A stretch of DNA of 41,200 nucleotides from Anaerolineaceae bacterium (lineage in GTDB: Bacteria; Chloroflexota; Anaerolineae; Anaerolineales; Anaerolineaceae), in assembly GCA_003524305.1 (NCBI GenBank), contig DQHW01000034.1, positions 3,592 through 44,791 on the forward strand, written 5' to 3'. The notes beneath the pieces are model-generated. The model was not told the origin of the DNA. It was given only the letters and a program-made list of their open reading frames with translations, and ran no database searches. Positions 33,021-40,946 of this stretch are shown here, one piece after another. Position 1 is the first letter of the stretch. Each line of letters starts with the position of its first letter. Position numbers and translations under genes: made by a program.

Positions 33021-33837
33021 GTGGTATTTCTTTGGAGGTTGTGTCTTCGATCGTTTTTTCTTGCGCACTTTCACTCAAAACATGCCTGGCGATGTTCTCA
33101 AAAATCGGCAAGAATCGTTCTGGAAAAGGCTGATTCACCCATTCGCTGTGTATCAATGTTTTGGAGTATGGAAGACCTTTAAGTACCGGCGAGTTTGCCA
33201 ACAATGGTGTCGATTTAAGACGTTCCTTCCAGCTTTCCATCGAGATTTCTTCCCATTTGGAGCTGCCAATCCCCACGGGGATGAGACCGCCCAGTTGTTT
33301 TCGCTGCCTCAGGATCAACTGAATGGTATCGGCAGTGGGTTTTCTGTTTTGAACCGAAAGCATCAATGGCACAAAAACCTGGTTGGTAACCGCCGCAATG
33401 GACATGTTAACCAAAAAAGGTGATGTTCCAGAGTCAATCATGACCAAAAGGTCGGGGGCGAAACCGGCATCATCAAGCGCGTATTTAAGCAGTTCTGGGG
33501 TTTCACCCATGCTCATCAGGCTGGTAACCCTGTAATCAGCTGGCAGCACAAACACATTTTCATTATATGGAGATTTCACCAGGGCTTTTTGAACGATTGA
33601 CCTGGCGTTCTGATTATCGCGTACTGTTTCAAGGACATTAAAAATCGTGGGGGTGGATTTTCCGTCTATGATCTCGCGGGCTTCCTGTCCAAGGAACAAG
33701 GTTGTGCACCCTCCCTGGGGATCAATATCAATTAAAATGACTCGTTTATTTAATATTTTCGAAACATAATTAGCAAGCAAACCGGTGATGGTAGTCTTGC
33801 CGGTGCCGCCTTTCATCGATGTAAAGGTAGTTATCAT
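33013..33837 (-). CDS. Solitary ParA/Soj-family ATPase
   Basis: A 274-residue deviant-Walker P-loop ATPase. KGGTGKT is at 9-15 and VILIDIDPQGG at 34-44, the latter with the Walker A' aspartate. Members segregate DNA or position protein clusters by dynamic binding to nucleoid or membrane. No ParB, no parS-like palindrome and no plasmid functions are near, so it is an orphan; its cargo is unknown. It resembles ParA more than MinD (no C-terminal amphipathic helix is obvious). The C-terminus is rich in charged and Gln residues. An extended -10-like TGCTAAAAT lies about 35 bases before the start. Transcribed alone and convergent with the tRNA-Gln operon. Confidence 0.85.
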   Translation of the reverse strand: MITTFTSMKGGTGKTTITGLLANYVSKILNKRVILIDIDPQGGCTTLFLGQEAREIIDGKSTPTIFNVLETVRDNQNARSIVQKALVKSPYNENVFVLPADYRVTSLMSMGETPELLKYALDDAGFAPDLLVMIDSGTSPFLVNMSIAAVTNQVFVPLMLSVQNRKPTADTIQLILRQRKQLGGLIPVGIGSSKWEEISMESWKERLKSTPLLANSPVLKGLPYSKTLIHSEWVNQPFPERFLPIFENIARHVLSESAQEKTIEDTTSKEIPQK

Positions 33838-33872
33838 ATGCCAAGTTTCCCTTCATTTGGTAAACACAAGAA

Positions 33873-33881
33873 ATTTTAGCA
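33873..33881 (-). promoter_or_regulatory. Extended -10 element of the ParA gene
   Basis: On the minus strand TGCTAAAAT (TG, one base, TAAAAT) lies 36 bases before ATG 33837. No clear -35 box is seen. The rest of the 33838-34038 gap shows nothing definite apart from the GGAG ribosome site of degV at its right end. Confidence 0.4.
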
Positions 33882-34038
33882 CAATATTCCAAAACGGTTA
33901 GGCACGCAAAAGCTTTCTGAAAGATTTTAAACTATGGTTAAAAGATTTTGCCTATTAGCGGGGAGTAACCAACGCACAGCTTGTGGGTTCTATAGTCATC
34001 AACATGGATTCGAATATTAGTAATTTTGGAGATTTCAA

Positions 34039-34899
34039 ATGTCTAAAGTGATGATTGTGACCGATAGCACATCAAATATTCCCGTTGAATTAATGAACGG
34101 GCACCCTATCACTGTGCTGCCTTTACAAGTGATCTGGAATGGTGAAATATTTAGAGACGGCATAGATATCCAGCCGGGAGATTTTTATAATCGCCTGACT
34201 ACTGAAAAGAACATGCCTTCCACCTCTCAAACTACGCCTGAAGAATTCAAGCAGGCATATTCCAATTTATTGGATCAAGGCTATGATATTCTCAGTATTC
34301 ACATTTCAAGCAAACTTTCTGGCACAATGGATTCTGCCATTCAAGCCAAAAGGACTTTTAAAGACGCTTCAATTGAATTAGTGGATTCTCTAAGTACCAG
34401 CATGGCCATGGGATTCCAGGTGATGAGTGCTGCGCGTTTGGCAAAAATGGGTGGAACAATTGAAGAATGTAAGGCGGTCGCACAGGCTGCCATAAAACAT
34501 ACCGGTGTATTTTTCGCTGTCAATACGCTTGAATTTTTACATCGTGGTGGACGTATCGGCGGTGCGGCTGCTTTCATGGGGCATGTACTTAACCTCAAAC
34601 CAATTCTTGAACTGCGTGATGGCAGAATTGAAGCGGTTGAAAGAGTGCGCACACTTTCAAAAACGATTGACCGTCTGCTCGATCTTGTAGAAGCGAAACT
34701 TGATAAAGAAAAAGGACCTGTCAGATTGTGTGCAATTCATGCGAACGCCCTTGCCGAAGCCGAAGATTTACTGGCACGGGCTGTAAAACGAATTCCTGGT
34801 CATCTGGTTTCAGATGCCGTCATCTCAACCGTTAGCCCTGTGTTGGGCACCCATACCGGGCCGGGAGCACTTGGGCTCGCTTACATGTCTGGAATGTAA
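34039..34899 (+). CDS. DegV family fatty-acid-binding protein
   Basis: A 286-residue DegV protein; the family binds a single fatty acid and in firmicutes (FakB) presents it to the kinase FakA for phosphorylation. The N-terminus VMIVTDSTSNIP is the DegV signature; HISSKLSGTMDSA and LEFLHRGGRIGG (the latter near 170-180) are the other conserved blocks. GGAG lies 8 bases before ATG 34039. No FakA-like DhaK/DAK gene is in the window, so the partner is unknown. A terminator follows at once, making this a single-gene unit. Confidence 0.93.
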   Translation: MSKVMIVTDSTSNIPVELMNGHPITVLPLQVIWNGEIFRDGIDIQPGDFYNRLTTEKNMPSTSQTTPEEFKQAYSNLLDQGYDILSIHISSKLSGTMDSAIQAKRTFKDASIELVDSLSTSMAMGFQVMSAARLAKMGGTIEECKAVAQAAIKHTGVFFAVNTLEFLHRGGRIGGAAAFMGHVLNLKPILELRDGRIEAVERVRTLSKTIDRLLDLVEAKLDKEKGPVRLCAIHANALAEAEDLLARAVKRIPGHLVSDAVISTVSPVLGTHTGPGALGLAYMSGM

Positions 34900-34913
34900 T
34901 TCTGAAAAGTAAG

Positions 34914-34951
34914 AAGACCTGACAGGAATTCATCCACGTCAGGTCTTTTTT
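34914..34951 (+). terminator. Intrinsic terminator after degV
   Basis: AAGACCTGAC (34914-34923) and GTCAGGTCTT (34938-34947) form a perfect 10-pair stem around 14 bases, followed by T's to 34951. Confidence 0.9.
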
Positions 34952-34997
34952 GTTGTCTTTTTGGTAAAATCAGTTTATCTTACTGATGAGGCTGCCG

Positions 34998-36314
34998 ATG
35001 AAAAACTTTCCTGATTTGGGTGTTCAAATTCCAGAAATTCAACTTCCTGTTTCATCCGTGGATCTTCAAAAATGGTCAGTGATCGCCTGCGATCAATTCA
35101 CTTCCCAACCGGAATACTGGAAGTCGGTTTCTGATTTTGTCGGCGCTTCTCCCTCCACCCTGCATTTGGTCTTCCCGGAAGTCTTTCTTGGCAAAGAAGA
35201 GGAATCAACACGCATTCAAAACATTCACGCAAATATGCAGCAGTATCTTGAAACAAGTTTGCTTCATCCTCACCAGGGTATGATTTATGTTGAAAGAACT
35301 GTTTCTGGCAAAACCCGCCGTGGATTGATGATTGCACTTGATCTCGAAAAATATGATTTTAACGCCGGTTCCACCACCCTCATCCGCGCCACAGAGGGAA
35401 CCATTCTCAACCGCCTGCCCCCACGTATAAAAATACGCGAACAAGCGCCGCTTGAGTTCCCTCATATATTAATGCTCATTGATGACCCTGATGACATTGT
35501 CATTGGCAGCTTAGAAAAACAAAAAACAGCTCTCCCGCTGGCTTATGATTTTGATTTGATGCAATCCAGCGGACACCTCACCGGACGTTTTGTAGATGAC
35601 CCTGAACTCGAAAATGCCATAATCCGTGGATTTGAAAAACTGGTTGATCCAGATGTATTTTCACAAAAATACAACCTGCCGAAAAACACCCCTGTTTTAT
35701 TATTTGCCTCTGGCGATGGAAACCACTCATTGGCGACCGCCAAATCTTGCTGGGAAAAACTCAAACCCACCGTTGGAATGGACCATCCCGCCCGGTATGC
35801 ACTGGTTGAAATCGAGAACGTGCATGATCAAGCACTTGAATTTGAACCCATACACCGTGTGATTTTTGACATTAAAACAGATTTGATTCAGGCGATGAAA
35901 GAGTATTTTGGTTCAGATATTTCCTTTGCAGCAGTTGACGACTATCAAACTATGGTCAGCACAGTAAAATCCAGCCATGGACCTGATCACCACTTTGGTT
36001 ATATCGATTCACGAGGTTGCCAGTTTGTAACAGTTATGCATCCCAAACTCAACCTTCCTGTGGGTACGCTTCAAGATTTTCTCGACCAGTGGATGAAGAA
36101 AAAGCAGGCTGCAGAAATTGATTATGTCCATGGTGATGAAGCAGTTTATTTACTGGCAACTCAGCCTGCCAATGCAGGTTTTTACCTGGCGGGAATGCCT
36201 AAAAGTGACCTGTTCAAGACGGTAATCATGGATGGATCTCTGCCGAGAAAAACTTTTTCAATGGGTGAAGCCCATGAAAAACGTTTTTATTTTGAAGCCC
36301 GCCGAATATCGTAA
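34998..36314 (+). CDS. DUF1015 family protein
   Basis: A 438-residue cytoplasmic protein of the DUF1015 family. Landmarks are WSVIACDQFTSQPEYW near the start, the FASGDGNHSLATAKSCW block near residue 235 and the DYVHGDEAVYLLA stretch near 378. The function is not established for this branch. Two ATGs are in frame; GAGG at 34988-34991 sits 6 bases before ATG 34998 and overlaps the ATG at 34986, so I use 34998. The next gene starts 14 bases after the stop, forming a two-gene unit. No signal peptide or membrane span. Confidence 0.85.
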   Translation: MKNFPDLGVQIPEIQLPVSSVDLQKWSVIACDQFTSQPEYWKSVSDFVGASPSTLHLVFPEVFLGKEEESTRIQNIHANMQQYLETSLLHPHQGMIYVERTVSGKTRRGLMIALDLEKYDFNAGSTTLIRATEGTILNRLPPRIKIREQAPLEFPHILMLIDDPDDIVIGSLEKQKTALPLAYDFDLMQSSGHLTGRFVDDPELENAIIRGFEKLVDPDVFSQKYNLPKNTPVLLFASGDGNHSLATAKSCWEKLKPTVGMDHPARYALVEIENVHDQALEFEPIHRVIFDIKTDLIQAMKEYFGSDISFAAVDDYQTMVSTVKSSHGPDHHFGYIDSRGCQFVTVMHPKLNLPVGTLQDFLDQWMKKKQAAEIDYVHGDEAVYLLATQPANAGFYLAGMPKSDLFKTVIMDGSLPRKTFSMGEAHEKRFYFEARRIS

Positions 36315-36328
36315 AAAGGATTTACTAA

Positions 36329-36637
36329 ATGACTGATGCACTTGAAAACACCATCAAATCGATCACAGGAACTGAAATCTCAGGCAGCCGCGTTCACGTG
36401 GTCGTCGATCTGGAAGAAAAACACACCAAACCAAATCTTGCCATGGTATTAAATGATGTACTTGGAAATGAAGTCTCACGATCGCTGATCATGGGGATGC
36501 TGGATCCACATGTGGAATTTACATTGCATGTTCGTGTTCCAGATGCCAAACCGCCATTAAGCCTCACCGGGATTACCTTTATTGAAGAAGATCAACCCAT
36601 CGATTCAAAAAGTGTAAACGTTGCCCGGTTAGCATGA
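36329..36637 (+). CDS. Small conserved-looking protein of unknown function
   Basis: A 102-residue soluble protein that I do not recognise. It is acidic to neutral, with no signal peptide, membrane span or Cys pairs; predicted as mixed alpha/beta with a central ASN-rich turn (MVLNDVLGNEVSRS) and a Pro-rich stretch (VPDAKPPLSL). A purine-rich AAAAGG ribosome site precedes ATG 36329 and the gene follows the DUF1015 gene by 14 bases, which supports it being real and linked to that protein. No function is proposed. Confidence 0.7.
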   Translation: MTDALENTIKSITGTEISGSRVHVVVDLEEKHTKPNLAMVLNDVLGNEVSRSLIMGMLDPHVEFTLHVRVPDAKPPLSLTGITFIEEDQPIDSKSVNVARLA

Positions 36638-36714
36638 AAAATCGAGTGTTTTCACAAATCATTACCAACCAAAACTGCTAAATTATAAACGGTACGATTA
36701 TTGCATCCAGAATA

Positions 36715-36737
36715 TTACAGGGTATATCGCCCTGTAA
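36715..36737. promoter_or_regulatory. Perfect 8-7-8 inverted repeat upstream of the propeller lipoprotein gene
   Basis: TTACAGGG and CCCTGTAA flank TATATCG, 26 bases before ATG 36763. The symmetry and spacing suit a dimeric repressor operator; a hairpin in the leader is the alternative. No U-run follows. Confidence 0.45.
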
Positions 36738-36762
36738 CTAAATATTGATTTGCAGGCAGTCT

Positions 36763-38535
36763 ATGAAACCAGGAAATCAAGTCTTTTCCAAACATTTTGC
36801 CCTGTATCTGGTGGTAATCATTTTTGCAGGTTTGTTGCTTGGCGCATGTAAACCTAAGTCTACTGAAACACCCGCCCCAACAGAAGCTGTTGGTTACCCA
36901 ACTATTGAAAATCCATCCGTATCGACTCCCGCTCAAACCGGCACCAATCCAACACCAAATGCGACCCTGTTGCCAGTCTCGCAAGGTAATGCTTCTGCGA
37001 TCAACGCTGGATTGATTATTCTGTCAATGAGTGATGGTGCATACAAACATCTATTTGCTTACCACCCTTCTTACTTGGCTATGACGCGATTGACCGCCGA
37101 TGCCTGGGATGATGATTCACCAGCGATCAGCCCTGACGGCAGCAAAATTGCATTCACATCCAACCGCTTTGGCACTCGTGAGATTTATATCCTGGATTTG
37201 GTGAGCAACACGCTCACCCAAATGACCAACTCTGGCGCTTATGAAGGTACCATTGATTGGTCCCCAGATGGAAGTTACATTGTTTATGACGTTTATCAAA
37301 ATGAGCATTACGATTTGATAATCCAATCAGTAAACGATCAAACAGAAGCTCCCATTCAATTAACCGACGGTACCACTAATAATTTTCAGCCTTCTTGGTC
37401 TCCTGACGGCAGCGAATTAGCTTTCGTCTCAGACCGATCTGGACGCAATACGATATGGCTTGCCAGGTTACAAAACCCGGATGATCGGTTTATTGAGGTC
37501 ATAGGCTCTACAGAAGCGGATTTTGCCCATCCGGTTTGGTCCCCTGATGGATCAAAGTTGGCGATTACCAGACAGCAAAACAAAAGTGAAATACTGATAA
37601 TTCAACCTCATGATTCAACCATTGAACCAGAGGTTCTTGGAAGCGGAGAAAATCCCGCCTGGATGCCTGATGGCAGCGGCATATTGGCAACCTTACGCCT
37701 TCCAAATGAAACTGAACTAATAGCCTATTCTGTTAGTGATCACCACTTAATGCTTCCTCCTATCCCAATGGCTGGCAGCCTTTCAGAATATGACTGGAAT
37801 TCTGGTAGTCTTGTTCAAAATATTCAATCTTGGGTTTCTAAAAACACACTTCCTCAACCGTCATTATTATGGATTGACGACACAATCATTCCTGAAAATT
37901 CCAATGGCCGCCGAAGTCTTGTTGATTTAACTGATGTTACCGCCCCACAAGCCAAATTATCTGACGCAGTAGATGATTCTTTTATAGCTATGCGCAATCT
38001 TCTAACACAGAGAATTGGCTGGGATCTGCTTGCAACATTAGACAATGCTGTTATTCCCCCAACTTCCGCTCCCATGCCGGGCATACCGGAGAACTGGTTA
38101 TACACAGGTCGGGCAATTGGATTGAATCTTGCTCCTTACGAAGCAGGTTGGATGGTTGTCAGTCGGGAAGAATTTGCCGGCAATATATATTGGCGGGTTT
38201 GGGTAAAATGCAAATTGCAAGATGGTACATGCGGAGAGCCGCTAATGTCTCCGATATGGGATTTCCAAAGTCGTTCATCAGGTGAAGCGCTGGCATATGA
38301 AAATGGCGGAGAAACCAAACTGCCTCCAGCCGGATATTGGGTTGATTTTACTGATTTGGCAATTCGGTTTGGTTGGCAGAGGCTGCCTGCATTAAATAAT
38401 TGGCGTTCGTATTTCCAGGGAGCCCAATTCAATGTTTTTGCACTCGAACAAAATCTTACGTGGCACCAGGCCATGCTTGAAATTTATCCTTCAGAACAGA
38501 TCGATCTACTGACTGGAGTAACAAATGAAGAATAA
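36763..38535 (+). CDS. TolB-like beta-propeller lipoprotein
   Basis: A 590-residue predicted lipoprotein. The signal peptide ends in the lipobox LLGAC with Cys29 as the lipidated residue, followed by a Thr/Pro-rich linker (about 33-75). Residues about 100-350 contain at least five PD40/TolB-type blades, seen as repeated SPDGSKIAFTS, WSPDGSYIVYD, WSPDGSELAFVS, WSPDGSKLAIT and WMPDGSGILAT. The C-terminal 220 residues are a separate domain that I cannot assign. An upstream in-frame TTG at 36745 is rejected because ATG 36763 has AGG 7 bases before and gives a clean signal peptide. It overlaps the following M23 peptidase gene by 11 bases, so the two are coupled. Not the Tol-Pal TolB, as no other tol genes are present. 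Confidence 0.85.
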   Translation: MKPGNQVFSKHFALYLVVIIFAGLLLGACKPKSTETPAPTEAVGYPTIENPSVSTPAQTGTNPTPNATLLPVSQGNASAINAGLIILSMSDGAYKHLFAYHPSYLAMTRLTADAWDDDSPAISPDGSKIAFTSNRFGTREIYILDLVSNTLTQMTNSGAYEGTIDWSPDGSYIVYDVYQNEHYDLIIQSVNDQTEAPIQLTDGTTNNFQPSWSPDGSELAFVSDRSGRNTIWLARLQNPDDRFIEVIGSTEADFAHPVWSPDGSKLAITRQQNKSEILIIQPHDSTIEPEVLGSGENPAWMPDGSGILATLRLPNETELIAYSVSDHHLMLPPIPMAGSLSEYDWNSGSLVQNIQSWVSKNTLPQPSLLWIDDTIIPENSNGRRSLVDLTDVTAPQAKLSDAVDDSFIAMRNLLTQRIGWDLLATLDNAVIPPTSAPMPGIPENWLYTGRAIGLNLAPYEAGWMVVSREEFAGNIYWRVWVKCKLQDGTCGEPLMSPIWDFQSRSSGEALAYENGGETKLPPAGYWVDFTDLAIRFGWQRLPALNNWRSYFQGAQFNVFALEQNLTWHQAMLEIYPSEQIDLLTGVTNEE

Positions 38536-39556
38536 AACAGCTCATAGCCTTCGGTTAATTTTCACGATCATATGGCTATTGATTGCAATAGTTGGTTGGA
38601 TACTGTTTCCAATTTCAACCACCACCGTTAATGCTGAAGATGAAACGCCATCTCCGACCGAAGAAGTCACTGAGCCTGTTTTTCCGTTGGGCACTCCCTC
38701 ACTTGATCAAGAAGGTCAGACTCCACTTTATGATGTACCCCTGGCTCTTAATCCGCATGATCATTTTTACTTTAACCGTCCGATAGCCATGGATTCCAAC
38801 TCGGCGCCTTCAGCGGATTTCCGTTATGGGTTTTACTATCCAAGCGATACCACTGTTCATACGGGTGTGGATATTAGCTCTCCAATGTATAAACCTGTTT
38901 TAGCTGCTGGCGATGGTCAGGTCGTGTTCGTTGGTTATGGCTTGATGAACGGTGGTGGAGATATTAACGATCCTTATGGAATGGCAGTTCTCATTCGCCA
39001 TTCATTCAGTTATGGTGATAAAACGCTTTATACGGTTTATGCTCATCTGGATAGTATTGTTGTCGAAAAAGACCAAATTGTAAAACAAGGTGATGAAATT
39101 GGAAAAATCGGTCTCACCGGAAATACATCTGGTCCGCATGTCCATTTCGAGGTGCGAATTGAAGACAGCCAAGGCGGAAGGGTTCAAAATCCGGAACTAT
39201 GGTTGGCGCCGCCGGTTGGCAGCGGTGTTTTGGCAGGTAGACTAAAAAGCACTTTTGGTTATTTAATTTCTTCTCAACAACTTTGGTTGAAATCTCTTGA
39301 AACTGGCTACAAATATGACATAACCACTTATGCACAGGTGAAACATCTATATTCAGATGATTATTTTCATGAAAACTTCGCTATCGGTGACATTCCAGCC
39401 GGAGAATATGAAATTTTAATGATTTACAAAAACAAATGGTTTCGTTGCAATTTGACCATAGCTCCAGGTACTGTAAATTTTGTGACGTTTGACGGTATGA
39501 ACGGTTTCACTCAAGGATTGCCTGCTGCTCCAGAAATCGAAGAATTTCTTCAATAA
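38525..39556 (+). CDS. Exported M23-family peptidase
   Basis: A 343-residue protein with an N-terminal membrane segment or signal peptide (about 9-30, ending near TVNAED), a short Thr/Pro/Glu linker, and an M23/LytM zinc peptidase domain with HTGVD (112-116), AHL (His174) and HVHFE (205-209), all ligands present. A further C-terminal domain (about 220-343) is beta-rich with no recognised family; it may bind the substrate. Its start lies inside the propeller lipoprotein gene (11-base overlap), so both are probably made together, perhaps as an envelope complex. This is the second M23 peptidase in the window, and differs in architecture from the one at 30484-31623. Confidence 0.88.
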   Translation: MKNKTAHSLRLIFTIIWLLIAIVGWILFPISTTTVNAEDETPSPTEEVTEPVFPLGTPSLDQEGQTPLYDVPLALNPHDHFYFNRPIAMDSNSAPSADFRYGFYYPSDTTVHTGVDISSPMYKPVLAAGDGQVVFVGYGLMNGGGDINDPYGMAVLIRHSFSYGDKTLYTVYAHLDSIVVEKDQIVKQGDEIGKIGLTGNTSGPHVHFEVRIEDSQGGRVQNPELWLAPPVGSGVLAGRLKSTFGYLISSQQLWLKSLETGYKYDITTYAQVKHLYSDDYFHENFAIGDIPAGEYEILMIYKNKWFRCNLTIAPGTVNFVTFDGMNGFTQGLPAAPEIEEFLQ

Positions 39557-39702
39557 GACTTTTCTTATCGCAAAATATTTTGCTTAGTCAAACCATCATT
39601 TCTGTTTTATATTCAAAGTGATTTTCTTATAATTTGACAATGAAAGAATATCTCTTTATTGCGCTATTTCTTAATTGGTTTAAAGTTACTCTCATTTCCC
39701 CC

Positions 39703-39731
39703 TTGACAATATAGATTTTTTGTTCTAATAT
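39703..39731 (+). promoter_or_regulatory. Promoter-like sequence ahead of the hairpin cluster
   Basis: TTGACA (39703-39708) and TAATAT (39726-39731) are 17 bases apart. A start near 39738 would give an RNA of about 320 bases up to the weak terminator at 40032-40055, with no ORF of note. Confidence 0.5.
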
Positions 39732-39892
39732 TCCCTTAAACTTACAAGTGTTGGTATTTATAGTATAAAACATCCTTAATATCTGGTAATTCTTTTCAAA
39801 CTGCCTGGAGTCGTTTTTATCGAATTGTTTTTAATTGTTTTTTTCGCCATACATATCCCTTGTTCTTGGAGGCGGGCATGATTTTGCACACT

Positions 39893-40055
39893 GGGGTTCT
39901 CGGTTTTTCAACCCCTCGATTCGAATCTCAAAAAAAATGGTTCGAATCCAAATCAAAATAACACGAGGTTCGCTTTTTTAGACCCTCGGGTGTCGTTACC
40001 TTGGCACACCCTAGCGCAGTGAGAGAGGAGTGACTGGCTTCGGTCCCCGGTTTTT
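39893..40055 (+). ncRNA. Candidate structured RNA (consecutive hairpins), unidentified
   Basis: Four hairpins follow one another: GGGGTT/AACCCC (39893-39915); GATTCGAATC/GGTTCGAATC (39918-39948, ten pairs, one G-U); an ACACGAGG / CCTCGGGTGT stem with a GG bulge (39961-39993); and GGGTGT/ACACCC (39988-40011), which competes with the third. GACTGG/CCGGTT followed by T5 (40032-40055) could end the transcript. The first and third hairpins share a related 24-26-base sequence (39893-39918 and 39965-39988). I cannot match it to 6S, SRP RNA, tmRNA or RNase P. Confidence 0.4.
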
Positions 40056-40092
40056 AAACATTATTTCAAATCTCATTTTTTAAGGCATCACT

Positions 40093-40165
40093 TCCTGATT
40101 ACTCTTTACTGATTACTGATCTTGCTCTTCCTAATCACTATTCACGATTCACAATTCACACTTCT
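40093..40165. repeat. Degenerate low-complexity direct repeats
   Basis: CTGATTACT occurs twice in close succession, CTTCCTGATTACT is echoed by CTTCCTAATCACT, and (A/G)ATTCAC is repeated three times. The stretch has a strong bias against G on the plus strand. It lies between the candidate RNA and the next promoter. Confidence 0.5.
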
Positions 40166-40191
40166 TTGATCACAAAACTCAATACCAACTC

Positions 40192-40220
40192 TTGACAGGA
40201 ATTCCAACCTGCCTGACAAT
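40192..40220 (+). promoter_or_regulatory. Promoter of the NBR1-Ig lipoprotein gene
   Basis: TTGACA (40192-40197) and GACAAT (40215-40220) are 17 bases apart, about 35 bases before ATG 40256. GGAGG lies 9 bases before the start codon. Confidence 0.55.
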
Positions 40221-40255
40221 GGATAGTTCGATTAGATAAATGGAGGATTGTTTCA

Positions 40256-40936
40256 ATGGTTTCAAAAAGAACATATTTACTGATTGTGGCCGCTCTAACT
40301 TTGCTTTTTGCGCTTTCTGCTTGTGGAACCGCCACCCCCACAGAAGACCCTGCCTTAAAGATTACTTCGATTGCTGCTACCGTGCAGGCCGAAATCACCC
40401 AAACTGCACTCGCTATGCCCACCGCTACCCCGACATTAACCCCAACAGTGACTGCAACATTGTCTCCCGTAACCCCAACGCTGCAAGGACCATTCTCAAC
40501 GGCAACCAAGTCATTGAACCCAGGTACTGGTGATAATGCAAAATTTGACCAGGATATCACTATTCCAGACGGCTCGATCATTAAACCGGGAGCCTCTTTC
40601 AACAAAACCTGGTCTATTGTTAACTCTGGCACAACCACCTGGACAACCGATTACCAATTGGTTTACGTGTTTGGCTTGCAGGCAACTGTCATGAATGTAA
40701 ATTTATCAAAAAGTGTTGCCCCTGGTGAAGCGATTCAAATTACGGTTCCGTTTGTGGCGCCTTCGGTTAACGGCTCTTATGTGAGCTGGTGGCAATTGTA
40801 CAGCTCAACTGGTTACTTCTTTGGCGACCAGGTTAGCGTAGTGTTCAATGTTGGTAACGAAACCGCAACCCCAACCTCTGGAACTGCTGCCCCCACCAGT
40901 ACAGGAACACCAGCGACCGCGACCCCAACACCCTAA
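40256..40936 (+). CDS. Lipoprotein with NBR1-type Ig-like domain
   Basis: A 226-residue predicted lipoprotein: lipobox LSAC with Cys23, a Thr/Pro-rich stalk (about 25-80), one Ig-like domain similar to the NBR1 central domain (about 95-200, with DITIPDGSIIKPGASFNKTW and VAPGEAIQITVPFVAP), and a second Thr/Pro/Ala-rich tail. In autophagy receptors and in many Chloroflexota surface proteins this domain is a binding module; the ligand here is unknown. It would sit on the outer face of the membrane, raised on the stalk. Probably transcribed with the next gene, queG, which starts 10 bases after its stop. Domain assignment rests on motif recognition. Confidence 0.87.
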   Translation: MVSKRTYLLIVAALTLLFALSACGTATPTEDPALKITSIAATVQAEITQTALAMPTATPTLTPTVTATLSPVTPTLQGPFSTATKSLNPGTGDNAKFDQDITIPDGSIIKPGASFNKTWSIVNSGTTTWTTDYQLVYVFGLQATVMNVNLSKSVAPGEAIQITVPFVAPSVNGSYVSWWQLYSSTGYFFGDQVSVVFNVGNETATPTSGTAAPTSTGTPATATPTP

Positions 40937-40946
40937 TTTTCAAGTT

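Larger units (their letters stand above)
39557..40255 (+). other. Gene-free stretch of about 700 bases
   Basis: No supported coding region is found on either strand. The first 140 bases are AT-rich with only small hairpins (for example the palindrome GCAAAATATTTTGC at 39570-39583). A promoter-like pair, consecutive hairpins, a degenerate repeat stretch and the promoter of the next gene follow and are listed separately. Confidence 0.75.

Noticed and set aside
39939..39949. GGTTCGAATCC as the T-arm of a tRNA, tmRNA or an att site
   Set aside because: No acceptor stem, D arm or anticodon arm can be built around it, and no integrase is nearby.
40156..40638. 160-codon open frame opposite the NBR1-Ig lipoprotein
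   Set aside because: The Val/Gly-rich product results from the Thr/Pro-rich stalk being read backwards; the plus-strand gene has a lipobox, promoter and ribosome site.
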